A stretch of 64,000 bases of DNA, from contig NC_077234.1 in assembly GCF_027887165.1 (NCBI RefSeq), positions 193,446,947 through 193,510,946 on the forward strand. Direction: 5' to 3'. Positions 47,961 to 60,200 of the stretch are shown here, piece by piece. A program made the translations under genes and the position numbers. The first letter of the stretch is position 1; the number at the start of each line of letters is the position of its first letter. Source of the stretch: Monodelphis domestica (taxonomy: Eukaryota; Chordata; Mammalia; Didelphimorphia; Didelphidae). The notes beneath the pieces are model-generated. The model did no database searches. It was not told where the DNA came from and saw only the letters and a program-made list of their open reading frames with translations.

Positions 47961-48084
47961 AGTGACATGATAGCTTTAGCTTTCTCTGTGGTATCTATCA
48001 TGCCACCTCTGTAATGATTTGGTATCTTTCTCTCTTTTGAATATCATGACAATTAATCTCTTACTGTTTTCAAAATTATTACCT

Positions 48085-48381
48085 TCAACTGAGTTTTCTT
48101 CTTAGCTCAGCAGCTGCTCTTTCTATCTTTGCCTTTAATGCTATTTCTGATGCCTTTGTATTGCACACCAGACACTGAAATGTTGAACCCCAAAATGATT
48201 CAGTTGTCACCAGTAATGATGGTTTTGTTATGGAAAAGCTAGGGGGGTCTGTTCTAGCTTCACCTATGAATGCTCTTGGAATGATTTGGCTTAGTTGGGT
48301 CTTAAACCAACGTTTTTGAAGACTTATTTTCCTTTCTGTACCTGTTTGCTGTTTTGTGAGATTAAAAACCTCATGAAACAA
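48085..48381 (-). other. Unrecognised 98-codon open frame
   Basis: Open frame with mixed composition ending in a charged, helix-like segment (residues about 80-98, KAKIERAAAELRRKL). It does not match any retroelement protein I know and has no obvious splice sites in register. It could be a piece of a processed pseudogene or chance. No function is proposed. Confidence 0.25.
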
Positions 48382-50639
48382 AGTGAGAAAGAAACTTTAT
48401 TTTAGCCAGTAGATCAACTAGTGTAACCCTCCCTTCTATAGACAAAACAAAAACTCAAATAAATAATTTGTCCCATGTTCTACTTGTAATTTGTGACAGA
48501 GAAGTTAAAGGGATATGGTTAATTGCCTTTTCACTTTCTTAGCCAGTAGCTGTGAAAGGGAGAAATGAGAATCAAAATATCTGTAAGGTCAGTAGAATTG
48601 ATTAGAGCATCATTCTCTGAATATCTGCCACTGGTGCTTGTGTGTGAGTATTTTTGTAAAAATGCTTTATTTGTTTGAAGGTTATAAACAAGTCACATTT
48701 GCAGGACTATTAGAAGAGTAGGAAAGGAACAGGAAACCACTTCTTTGACTATTTCCAACATCAAATTTTTTTTTTGAAAGAAAGTTCATCTGTATAATTT
48801 GTGGTGAAAGGCTCAATCCCCCAGATACAGTGGAATTTTCTGGCATTTATTTCCAAATGTGGTTTCTGGTAGCCTAAGGTCTTTTTGTTTTGAACACATG
48901 AGGACAGTAGGAAACAGATGCCCCCAGTATGGAGAAAGGATGTAGCTACCTTTGTCAGCAGGAACTCAGGCTGTACTTTTTTGCAAAGTTCTAGTGATAG
49001 GTACTATCTGTATACCTGCTGATTCACTGTTGACTCCCACCATTTGGAAGTTGTCAACAGATATTTGGACTGAATACCACATAGGGAAGTCACTTTAGCC
49101 AGCATGATATCACCAAACTCATATATTTAAACTTATAGTTTTCAGTACCCCAAACATCTTCCTTCCTGATAGTTCCTCTAAAGGAGTTCTTGAGTGGTGT
49201 GGATTCCACATACAAAATATGTACTTTGGCATAGCAAGAAGGTGCTGGTCTGTATTGGTAGAGGGAATTTTCTTATCAAGAGTTCTTTACAGTGAGCACC
49301 AAAAAAAAAAAAAAAGATTCTGCACCCTCTTTGAATTATTTTTTACTATTAAAATTTTTTTCTTTTTTCTTTTTGCAAAAAGAGGTGGTATGTTGCAAAA
49401 GAGAGTATATTGGCCAGGGGGAACCATGACATTTTAAACTTTCAAACTTTTTCTTGGAGATGACCCAATATAGTCAAACTGCCTCATTTTATAGAAAAGG
49501 AAACTGAAGTCCAGCAAAGTTATACCTCGCCGGTTTTCTGGCAGCACAAAGAAGAAACCAGGACTCCTAACTCCCAGCCATCTATTTTTTCTCCTACCTG
49601 CTCTGCTGTCTAGGCTCTACTTCAAATCAGTGTTAGTGCTCAAACTAAGCAATTGGTTTTCCAGCCTAGTGCTTATTAATACACTGTCTTCTGAAAGCCC
49701 TCTAGGTCCATCCTTCTTTGTACTGACAAGATTTCACATTTAAATAAAACAAGCCTTATGATTAATTTCCTATCCTTAAAATGAATTCTCGGGAGAATTT
49801 GTAACTCCTTTTTTCATTAATTATTCTATGACAAAATTATAGGAACTCTAGACTGTTTTCTGTCTTCTTTTTTCCCAGAAGGACTCATGACAGGCCACTT
49901 TAAGTAGCCAATGAGAATAAGCTCACTTTCATCTTATATAAACCTAATCTCTTTTCAGGAAATCATTTCAAATAGGAAACTATCTCAAATGCTTCGTTCC
50001 ATAGCCCAACCCTAAGGTAATTTTGCAAATTACAGGGCTTCTCTACTCTTCTATAGTTAGGAGCATAGCATACCTAAACGTGGAGAGTTCCTTATTTAGG
50101 GTTAGATGAATATGAAATATCTATAAAGCACAGAGAAAGCTGCTACCTTAAAAGAATCATTCACCAATGCATGGAATTGATACTCTTAGAATCTGAGGGA
50201 GGTAGAAGCAGATGATTTGTAAGTTTCCTCTCTAGTCAGCCAGAGTATATCCATTTACCACAACCAGAAATATTTTCAACAGATTACTCTTATTACACCT
50301 GGTGAATCCAAGACCTTGCTAATTATTTAATATCCTTATTTTACCAAGTAGGAAACATACCCTAATCTTTTCTCTCCAGTATACCTAGTTTGGAGATAAA
50401 ATTCTGCATTAGTAATTTGTTCTTTAGGCTATCTGTATTTTGGTCCTTTTTAAATGTTGGTATTTCTGGAAAGGTAAATACAAAAGGCCTTATTATATCA
50501 GTGTGAATTAATTTATTACTTTACTTCATTGATAAGAAAGAAATGGGTAGCATCAGAACATTGGGAGCCTAACTGGAAATTGGGATGCAGAAGGCTGAAA
50601 ATAAGGGGAAGGTCAGAAATGGTAGGTAGACTGTGTGTA

Positions 50640-51775
50640 CAGCTCTGCTGGACAGACTTCATGCACCAAACATTTTATTAAGTGTTAGGCAACTGCTAGA
50701 TGCTTTTATTATCTGGAAGGCTTGGTGTTAAGTGCTGAGAATACTAAGTTGTATCTCAGACTAAACTCTCAAGGAGTTTATAATCTAATTGAGAACAAGT
50801 TAATATATAACTAAGATATTAGATGGAAAGGGTAAGTGCATAGGAGAGGTCCAAACAGAGTGTTATGTGAAATATAAGCAAAAAATACTGTGGTTTTTTT
50901 TTCCTTTTCTGGAAAATTAGGGAGTACAATTGGCTGCCTACAAAGCATTTTACATAGATTATCTCATTGGAACCTCATAACTGCTTTATGAATTAGGTAC
51001 TACAGATATTACTATTTCTTCTTTGAAGATGAAGAAACTGAAGCTCAGAGTAAATGACTTTTACTAGTTAGGTGGTATTCAAATCCAGGGCTTTCTGACT
51101 CCTGGTCCAGCACTGTCTCAAGGCTTCATGGTAGCATCTGAGATCAAGCTTCATCAACTTGATGGATTTGACTATTGCTGATCCTGTGTCAGTTGTTAAT
51201 GTTGCCTTAAATTCTAGGACAGCCATAGATTATTTTAGCTCTAGAAGAAGTTGGAGATTAAGTAATCCAAGTCCTTTATTTTACCCCTATGAAAAGAGAT
51301 CAGGAAAGGTGAAGTGGTTTGTCTAAAGTCACACAGCTAGTAAGTGAAAGTGTCACTAGCAATCTAAATAAACTGATTCTTAGCTTAGTATTGAAGTCCA
51401 TTTTACTCTCTCCACATGCCCTCCTGCTCCGGGGGTAGAGTAGACATTTCTGAAGCAGCAGGAACAGCACTGAGGAGATTCACCAATGACTGGAGGCTAT
51501 GTATTATTCCTTTACAGTTTGGGGGCAGATAGTTTAAAGATATCCACTTCTATAAGTAACTAGCCCAGCAAAGTATATTGAATTTAACTGCCTGGTGTGA
51601 AATTCATAGTTCATTCAATTATTAACTAAGCTTTGCCTCACATGATGTTTGAAATATATTATATTTGTATGTGTGACTGTCTCCTTAAATGTAGGGACTG
51701 CCTTATTTATTTTTATATTTCTGAGTGCCTTGCGCATAGGTTCTTTGTAAGTATTTGTTGACTGAACGGTTGAAA
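50640..51775. repeat. Cluster of old repeats
   Basis: Head of the unnamed repeat (50640-50890, 'gtgttaagtgctgagaatac'), minus-strand MIR-like pieces (50920-51115 and 51215-51370) and an L2 terminus (51650-51770). Confidence 0.55.
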
Positions 51776-51825
51776 TTAAAATATAAAGTGTTATTACTTA
51801 ATTTGATTTAAGATTAGACAGGTAT

Positions 51826-52010
51826 GGGGCAGCCAGGTAGTAGAGTGATAGAGTCCCAGGCCTGGAGTCAGAAGCATTTGGTTTCAAAAATGGGCCTCAA
51901 ACATTTCCTAACTTTGTGACCTGTGTAAGTCATTTAACTCCATTTGCTTAGCCCTTGCTGCTCTTCTACTTAGTAGTGATTCTAAGGCAGAAGGTAAGGG
52001 TTTAAAAAAA
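51826..52010 (+). mobile_element. tRNA-derived SINE
   Basis: 'ggggcagccaggtagtagag' to 'aggcagaaggtaagggttta' and poly-A. Confidence 0.85.
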
Positions 52011-52019
52011 AAGATAATA

Positions 52020-53115
52020 AGAAGAAATCACAGTTTCATAGGTCTAGAACTTGAAGGCCTTTAGGCCAGCTCTTTTAGATTACATATGAAGAAACTTAGG
52101 AGCAGAGATGAGAAATGATTTGCCCAAGGGCAAACAGGTACCAAGCTTCAGAGGCAGGATTGGAACCAACACTATTCTTCCTCCAGAGACAATGTGCTTT
52201 CCACTATGCTTCATTGTCTCTCTTTCAAGATTATCATAATACTATTAGTAAGAGATTTACCTTTAGCCATGATGTATTGTGTATGTAAATGCTTAAGAAT
52301 TATGATTTTTCCCCTACATATTTCAAATGACCCTTGAGCAGCCAGACATCTTTCTAGAAGACCAGCTTTGCTATCAGCATGTTATAGTACTAAATGTTTG
52401 TACTGTATTGAATTGAACTGGAATAGAGAGAGTCTTGGGCTTAGTCACAACACTTAGGTCAAAGTCAACTCCTGTGCCCTTACTAGCCATGTATTCTTGG
52501 GCAAGAATCTTAACCTCTCTTCATTTTTTTCCTCATGTATAAGATGGGGAATACTTATAATGTCTACTTCACCAGTTTGTTGTGAGAATTAAATGAAAAC
52601 AAATAGGAAATGTGCTATAAAATGATAAGCTGTTAATTGGTTATGCATATATTATACATTTAAGTAACTGCTAAAGGAAGAGGAAATAAGCTTAAATGGC
52701 CTCAGGAAAGTTCTTATGTGGCCTCATTATATTTTTGCTAGACATTTTCAAAAGCCACTGAAGCTTTTTTGGGACTTTAGGGAGCTAAGGACTTTAGAAA
52801 TCATCCAGGCCAGCACTTCTTAACCTGAACTCCATGATCTGTTGTTTTTAATATTTTGATGCATCTTTCAAAACAATTGATTTCCTTTGTAGTAATCCTA
52901 TGTATTGTATGCCTTTAAAAACATTATTTTGGAGAGTCCACAGACTTAACAGAAAAGGTTCAGAATTTCTAATTGCTTCATTTTACAGAAAAGGAAGCAA
53001 AGGCTTTGAGACATTAAATGAAGTATCCAAGGCCACACTGATAGTAACAGAACTGCAAATTGAACCCAAAGCTTCTGATTTTAAATCTTGGCCTATTTCA
53101 ACTAGAACACATAAC
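52020..53115. repeat. Cluster of MIR-like SINEs
   Basis: Minus-strand at 52030-52220 and about 52780-53110, plus-strand at 52420-52640 ('tattcttgggcaagaatctt', 'ttgtgagaattaaatga'). Confidence 0.6.
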
Positions 53116-53638
53116 CCTCGAGATTCCCTCTTCCCTATTAGTCCTAGGCTATTTCTCTGTTAGCTTTCTTCTTTGTTAGAAATTGAATTTTTAGCTGTTC
53201 TCAGATTTCATGCCATGATTTCATTCTAATTTATTATCATTGAGGTTCATCACACTTTCTCCACTTCCCCTTTCTCTGGGGTTCAATCAGACTTGTTTCT
53301 GGAACATCAGGAAGAGCATTGTTAAGATTCATTTCAGCTCTATGCTGTTTTTGCTGCACTCAAGAAAGCTATTGGTAGTAGCAGAGGCACCATCATGCTC
53401 TCCCTCCCTCTGCTCCTGGTAAGCTTCAATGATATGTGTCCTCATATTTCCCATCACATTTCTCTTTTATTTTCACATACTTCAGCCCCTAATTTCCACA
53501 CTGCATTACCCTGAGGACTTTAGATAGATTTTTCTGATGAGCCAGCTATATATTAAAGCCACAGACAACAGGTGAAGGCCTGCAGAAGACACAAAGAAGT
53601 TTAAAAACTTAGAAATTCTGGAGGGGGGAAAGGAAGGA

Positions 53639-53768
53639 GGGGCAGCTGGGTAGCTCAGTGGATTGAGAACCAGGCCCAGAGATGGGAGGTCCTAGGTTCA
53701 AATCTGGCCTCAGACACTTCCCAGCTGTGTGACCCTGGGCAAGTCACTTGACCCCCATTGCCTAGCCC
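53639..53768 (+). mobile_element. tRNA-derived SINE, 3'-truncated
   Basis: 'ggggcagctgggtagctcag' to 'cccccattgcctagccct'; no tail. Well preserved. Confidence 0.85.
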
Positions 53769-54299
53769 TCAGAATTCCATAAAATATATGTATAGCACTG
53801 TATAATATCAATATATTTTATCTTTTGTTACTATAAACATAACCAATTTCATTTTTTAATGTTGAAATAAGTAAAAAGTTAAAGTTTGCAAAAAGAATGT
53901 TAAAGCCAGTATATGACACATTAAGGCTAGAAATATAAAGATATTTTTAAAAGTTTAGTAACTTATAAATGCATGATATATGTACTGTTACATTATTTTT
54001 AAATATTTTGTTATACATGCAATATGTTCAGTATTATTCTCCTCCTTAACATTGACCTACATACAGCCTATGACCAAGTACTTACCAAAATTTTACAATA
54101 AGGTACTGTAAATTCACAATAAAAATAAAATAAAAAATATAGACTTTTTTGGTACTACTAGAGGACCAAAAAATTTTACATGGATTTTCCAGATAAGGGC
54201 TTGTGTTTGGCTTTTATGTGTTAGTATAAGTACTTGACAATGATCACACAATGGCAGAGCTTCAGATAGAATTTTTATTTCCATTCAATATAAAGAATT

Positions 54300-55165
54300 C
54301 CAAATAGTTAATAAACATTTACTTAAGTGCTACTATATGTCAGGCACTGTGCTAAGTAAATGCAGGGGATACAAAGAGACAGAAGACAGTCCCTGCCCTC
54401 AAGAGTCTCAGTTTCTAATAGAGGAGACTACAAGTAAACAAATATGTATAAACAAGCTAAATACAGGACAAGAAAACAATAATTAAGAATGGGAAAGGCA
54501 CTAAAATTAAGAAGTTGGGAAAACTTTCCAGTTGAAGATGAGATCTTAGTTGGGATTTAAAGGAAACCAGGAAAGGCTATAGGCAGAAATGAGGAAAAAG
54601 AATAGTCCAGACATGAGAAACACAAAGAAAATACCCAAAGTTGAAAGAGTATATTGTTTTGGAACAGCAAGAAGGCCAGTGTCAGTGGTTCAAAAAATAT
54701 GCAGTCTGTTAGGAGTAAGAAGACTGAAAGGAGTTGGTATGGTTCTAAAAGGCTTTAAATACCAAATGGAGGATTTTGGATTTGATCTTGAAGGCAACAG
54801 GGAACCCCTGTAATTTAATGACTAGAAGGGGTGACTTGGTCAGACCTACACTTCAGAAAAATCACATTAGTGCCTGAATGAAGAGTGAATTGAGAGAGGA
54901 GAGACTTGAGGCAGAACCCACTAGCAGGCTATTATAGCAATCCAAATGTAAAGTGATAAAGGCCTGCACCAGGGTGGTAGCAGTGTCAGAGGAGAGAAGG
55001 GACCATATTAGAAAAATGTTGCAAAGGTGAAATGGACAAGTCTTAGCAACAGATTAGATTTGGGAGTAAGAGATAATAATGAATCAAGGGTGACACCCTG
55101 GTGGTGAGGGTGGGAGAATGGTTTTGCCACCTACTGTAATAGTGAAGACAAGAATGGGGTTAGAC
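54300..55165 (+). repeat. Unnamed long interspersed repeat, 5' part
   Basis: 'aggcactgtgctaagtaaat', 'gtccctgccctcaagagtct', 'gaaggcaacagggaacccct', 'aggcctgcaccagggtggta'. Collinear with 8005-8940. Ends near a T-run (55171-55188). The 74-codon frame inside is not a gene. Confidence 0.65.
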
Positions 55166-55204
55166 TGGGTTTTTTTTTTTTTTTTTAATGTGCTTCTGTT
55201 TGAC

Positions 55205-56400
55205 ACCTCTGGTATAAGATTGAGTTTGAATTCTAGCTCTGCCACTAATAACCTTTGTGACCTTGGCAAGTCACATAAAATTTTTGGGCCTCAGTTCTTC
55301 ATCTGTAACAAAAGAGTATAGTACTAGATGATTCAGAGGTCCCTCTGATCTTGTAATTATTAATGTAACACGATATCATGCCGTTATGTGGCAGTAAGAC
55401 AGCCTCCAAGATTTTGTACTTGATTTGCTTTACCTTCCTTTCTACATTTTCTCCCTTGATTATCTCATCTATTCCCATAGTTTCAAGTGTCTTCCAAATC
55501 TTTATTTTCACCTGTAACATCCCCCAGAAGTTCCTTTATTTGAATCTTTTAGCCATGTCTACCTCAGTTTCCCATGGATATCTCAAATGCAGTATGTCCA
55601 AAATTGAGTTCATCATCCCCCAAACCCACTTCTCCATTAAGGCACTTATCTTCCTCCTGACTTCTTTGCTTCTCTTGTAAGTCTCACAGGCTCAAAAGGA
55701 GTGAGAAAAACATGGAATTTGAAGTGCCTACATCCATATCCCAGCTTTACTACTTAGTGACTTTGGGCAAATCAATTAAGTTTTCAGGTCCTCAGTTTCC
55801 TCATCTATAAAATGAGATTAGAACTTAAATGAGGGGCAGCTGAGTGGCTTAGTGGATTGAGAGCCAGGCTAGAGATGAAAGGTCTTAGGTTCAAATCTAG
55901 TCTCAGATACTTCCTAGCTCTATGACTCTGGGCAAGTCACTTAACCCCTATTGCTGCTCTTCTGCCTTGGAACCAATAACCAGTTTTTTAAAAAAATGAT
56001 ACCTGAGCTCTCTTCCAGCTCTGAATTCCATAGCATCAAAATCTTCATTGAGTCTTTTTTTTCTCTGTCACCCTCAACATGTCTAGTCATCTGTCCAGTC
56101 CTATTGAGTCTACCTTGGATGATATTGCAAGTATCCATTCCCTTCTCCACTCACAGTGTAACCACTTTGGCTCCTGCCTGTGTATATGCAAAATTAGATT
56201 ATGGTAATAACTTTTTCTTCAAGCCATACCAGTGAATGATATCTGATCTGTTTCTCTTCTAATTTGAAAAAAAATGTTTTAATCTTTAATAATCTGATTT
56301 ATATACATTTTGAACTTATCATGGTAAATGGTATAAGATGCTGGTCTAAACCTAACTTCTCCCAAACTGTTTTTGATCACTTTTCTGATCACTTATTGTC
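55205..56400 (+). repeat. MIR, L2 and SINE cluster before the TGFBRAP1 coding exon
   Basis: MIR-like 55205-55370 ('gtgaccttggcaagtcac'), L2 3' 55395-55665, MIR-like 55700-56030 containing a SINE (55831-55995), and L2 3' 56030-56240. 56400-56580 is unassigned and carries the branch and polypyrimidine region. Confidence 0.65.
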
Positions 56401-56598
56401 AAATAAGAAACTCTCTCCAAAAGTATTTGATACTCTCAGACTTATTAATATTGAGTTATAGAATTCATTTTTAGCTGCATTTTTATAGCTTCTTCCATTG
56501 AACTATGAAATTGGGTTTATAGCTTGATCTAAAACATTTATGTTTGAGTCTTTGCTAATGTCTGTTTTCATTTTTTTCTAGTAGATCAATCAAGAGAA

Positions 56599-57286
56599 AT
56601 GATGAACATCAAGGCTTTCAGACTGGTCTCCGCCATCGAGCGGGAGCTCCTGATGGGTGACAAAGATCACATCAATATTGAATGCATTGAGTGCTGTGGA
56701 AAGAACCTTTATGTCGGTACCAATGATTGTTTCATTTACCACTTCCTATTAGAGGAAAAGATGTCACCAACTGGAAAGGTCGCTTTCTCTGTGACAAAGC
56801 AGAGACACAAATATCTGGCTTTCAAGAAACCAGTGAATGAATTGAAAGCAGCATCAGCTCTCAATAGGCTCTTGGTGCTTTGTGACAATACCATTGCATT
56901 GGTTAACATGATGAACCTCGAACCTATCCCTTCAGGTGCTCGAATAAAAGGGGCAGTGACTTTTGCTTTAAATGAGAATCCTGTGAGTGTGGACCCCTTT
57001 TGTGTGGAGGTTTGCATCATTTCAGTCAAACGTAGGACCATTCAGATGTATTTGGTCTATGAAGACCGAGTCCAAATAGTAAAAGAAGTGTCAACCTCAG
57101 AGCAACCGTTTGCTGTGGCTGTGGATGGCCACTTTTTATGCCTGGCACTTACTACTCAGTACATCATATTGAATTATAACACAGGAGCCTCCCAGGATTT
57201 GTTCCCATATTGCAGTGAAGAAAGACAGCCAATTGTGAAGAGGATAGGGAGAAAAGAATTTCTGCTGGCTGGGCCTGGAGGACTGG
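56599..57286 (+). CDS. TGFBRAP1: TGFBRAP1 first coding exon (residues 1-229)
   Basis: Begins with ATGATG (MMNIKAF), as in mammalian orthologues. The acceptor is the tandem TTTCTAGTAG ending at 56581 or 56584, leaving 14-17 untranslated bases before the start. The exon ends at 57286 after the first base of a Gly codon, followed by GTAAGG. The open frame runs past the donor to 57375 but that part is intron. It encodes most of the CNH propeller. Confidence 0.96.
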
Positions 57287-60200
57287 GTAAGGAAAATATG
57301 ATGGCATTTTTAGTAACTCTAACACCTCTTGTACTGCTTGTTCTGTTTTCTGATAACTTTACTAAATGTTGGTGAAATGTAGGGGTGGTGCCTCTAGTTT
57401 CTTTTGAAAGAAAAGCCCAGAATTCTGACAACATGAATCTTTTTTTTAAATTAAGTTTTATTTATTTAATTAAATTTGAATATTTTCCCATAGTTACATG
57501 AATCATGTTCTTTCCCTTCCCTCCTCCCACCCCTCATATAGCCAAAGAGACATTCCATTGGGTTTTACATGTGTCATTGATCAAGACCTATTTCCATATT
57601 ATTAATATTTGCACTAATGTGACCATTTAGAGTCTACATCCCAATCATATCCCCATCAACCCATGTGATCAAGCAGTTGTTTTTCTTCTGTGTTTCTACT
57701 CCCACAATTCTTTCTCTGGATGTGGTAGCATTGCTTCTCATAAGTCCCTCAGAATTGTCCTGGATCATTGCATTGCTGCTATTAGAGAAGTCTGTTACAT
57801 TTGATTGTACCACAGTGTATCAGTCTCTGTGTACAATGTTCTCCTGGTTCTGCTCCTCTCACTCTGCATCACTTCCTGGAGGTTGTTCCAGTCCCCATGG
57901 AATTCCTCCACTTTATTATTCCTTTGAGCACAATAGTATTCCATCACCAACATATACCACAATTTGCTCAGCCATTCCCCAGTTGAAGGGCATCCCCTCA
58001 TTTTGTAATTCTTTGCTACCACAAAGAGCACAGCTATGAATATTCTTGTACAAGTCTTTTTCCTTGTTGTCTCTTTGGGGTATAAACCCAGAAGTTCTTT
58101 GACTGGATCAAAGGGCATACAGTCTTTTGTCGCCCCTTGGGCATAGTTCCAAATTGCCCTCCAGAAAGGTTGGATCAATTCACAATTCCACCAGCAATAC
58201 ATTCATGTCCCAGTTTTGCCACATCCCCTCTAACATTTATAACTTTCCTTTGCTCTGACAGCATGAATCTTAATCCACAAAGGTGGCAATTTCTTCTTTT
58301 CTTATTAAAGAGGGTTATACTGCTTTGCAGTGGGATTGGTAAAGGAAATTTTCAGTTTTTGCTAATATATACATTTTAAAATGAACATATAAAAGGAAAT
58401 CCTTTCTTGATCAAAATTGAATTAAAAGCCTATGTTCCACCTCAAAACCTTCTTTAAAAAACTGAAGTCTCATTTCCAGATCTGCCTTGAGTTTTTAATA
58501 GATAGCTTCAAAAAGGAAGTTAGGGAGGTTTGGGGGGGAAGGAGTATAGGTGTTTTTCTTTTTTTCTTTCTCTCTTTCTTTTTTTTTTGGTTACAGATTC
58601 TTAAGTTCCTAAAGACATTCCTAATTGACGTTTTTGGTTTCACAGACTTCTTTGGCAGTCTGGTGAAACCTATGTCTCCTCAGAATGTTGTTTGTAAGTG
58701 CATAAAATAAAGTACAAAGGATTACAAAGGAAATGAATATTTAAAAAATAGAATTATAAAAAAAAATTTTTAAGTTAGTTCACAAGGGCAGCTAGGTAGT
58801 ATAGTAGATAGTGCCATGCCTGGAATTAGGAGGTTCTGGGTTCAAATGTGGCCTCTGATACTATCTAGTTTCATGATTGTCACTTAGTCTGTTACCAGCC
58901 CTTTACTGCTCTTCTGTCTTAGAACTGATACTAAGATTGAAGGTAAGGGTTTTAAAAAAAAAGTTCACAGACTTCAAGCTAAAAAGATTCCTGCTGTAAG
59001 ACTAATTTAACAGTTAAAGTGAGCTTGGCATGAGTGTTGATAGCTATTAATACTGGCGGCTTTTTTAAAAATGTTAAAGTCAGCCAGTACTGAACTTCAT
59101 GCACTTTCTCTTATAGGCAGATTGGCTGTTGGCTTTTTTCTTAACTTGGCATTCCATCTCCTGCCTGTATGCTTTTTATCAGGGTGTTCCACATATTAGC
59201 ATGCACATCTTTCCCACCTTTGCCTCTTATTAGCGACTTGAGCTTCATGGAAACTCATCAAATTATATTGCATTTTATTAATCTAATTAAATTTGTAAAG
59301 CCCAATCCCAAGCAGAATGTCAGTTCCTTCAGAGCAGAACCTCCTTGTAAATTTTGTCTTTGTATCCCATGCAGCTTATAGTGCCTTGCACAAATATTTA
59401 TAGAATTGAAGTTAGTGTGCTTTGTAGTAATAGTGATAGAGAGAGGTGTAAACAGGAACATCCAAAGCCTGTTCATGAGGCTTTGAGCAGCAAAGTGGTA
59501 TCAAGCCAATGGGGGAAAAGACAGTTTTCATGAAATGAAAAATGCAGGACATGAAGCCATTGACATTTCTTCCATCTTGGTTTTTAAGCAAAACAGACAA
59601 TAAAACTTTAACTTAATTTTCAACTGCCATTATGAATCTTCTAACTTAATTTTAATAATTGTTTATAATTATAAAATATCTTAATTAAATATTTTAATTT
59701 TTCTTTAAAAAGAATTAAGTAATTTTTGCAGTGGATTTGCAGATTGTTATATTCACTTATTCTCCCTTGAAACTTTGTAGCCCTTATTTCTACCTGAACA
59801 AGAAAATCAACCAAAATTCTTCATACTGTTATCCAGCTATGGATCTCTATTTTATGGGCATGTTAGGGAGTGACAAAGTATGAAGTCCTTTTATATTACA
59901 GAAGTATGAATCTTATCAAAATACAGCATTGTTATTATATAGCTTTTCCTTTTTATGAATTAATCATTCAAATTAGTGAGAGGCAATGTATCATATATAG
60001 AAAAGCGTTAGAGTTGGGAAGACCAGGGTTCAGGTCCCACCCACCTTTGACCCTTACTATGACCTTTCGTGAGCATGAGCAGAGCATTTAACCTCCCAGG
60101 AGATTATACATACAACCATCTCATCCTAAATTACAGAAGTAGAATGAGTTTTGGCCAGCAGGTATTTCCTACACATATAAAATCATAGTTTACACTATCA

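Larger units (their letters stand above)
39243..56581 (+). other. TGFBRAP1: TGFBRAP1 intron 1
   Basis: A large first intron of about 17.3 kb, rich in repeats listed separately. Stretches that look single-copy with nothing recognised: 40140-41160, 41340-42740, 48400-50630 (apart from a MIR-like tail near 49480-49600), 53120-53630 and 53770-54290. A GT-rich simple repeat (39545-39600) follows the CpG island. Confidence 0.7.

Noticed and set aside
55951..56235. 94-codon frame upstream of the TGFBRAP1 coding exon
   Set aside because: It runs across a SINE tail and L2 3'UTR remnants, with no coding signature.
57287..57375. Last 29 codons of the open frame at the TGFBRAP1 first coding exon
   Set aside because: They lie past a GTAAGG donor, and joining at 57286 to 62068 restores the family sequence.
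57795..58202. 135-codon frame as a separate gene
   Set aside because: It is the C-terminal end of L1 ORF2 in a 5'-truncated insertion with target duplications.
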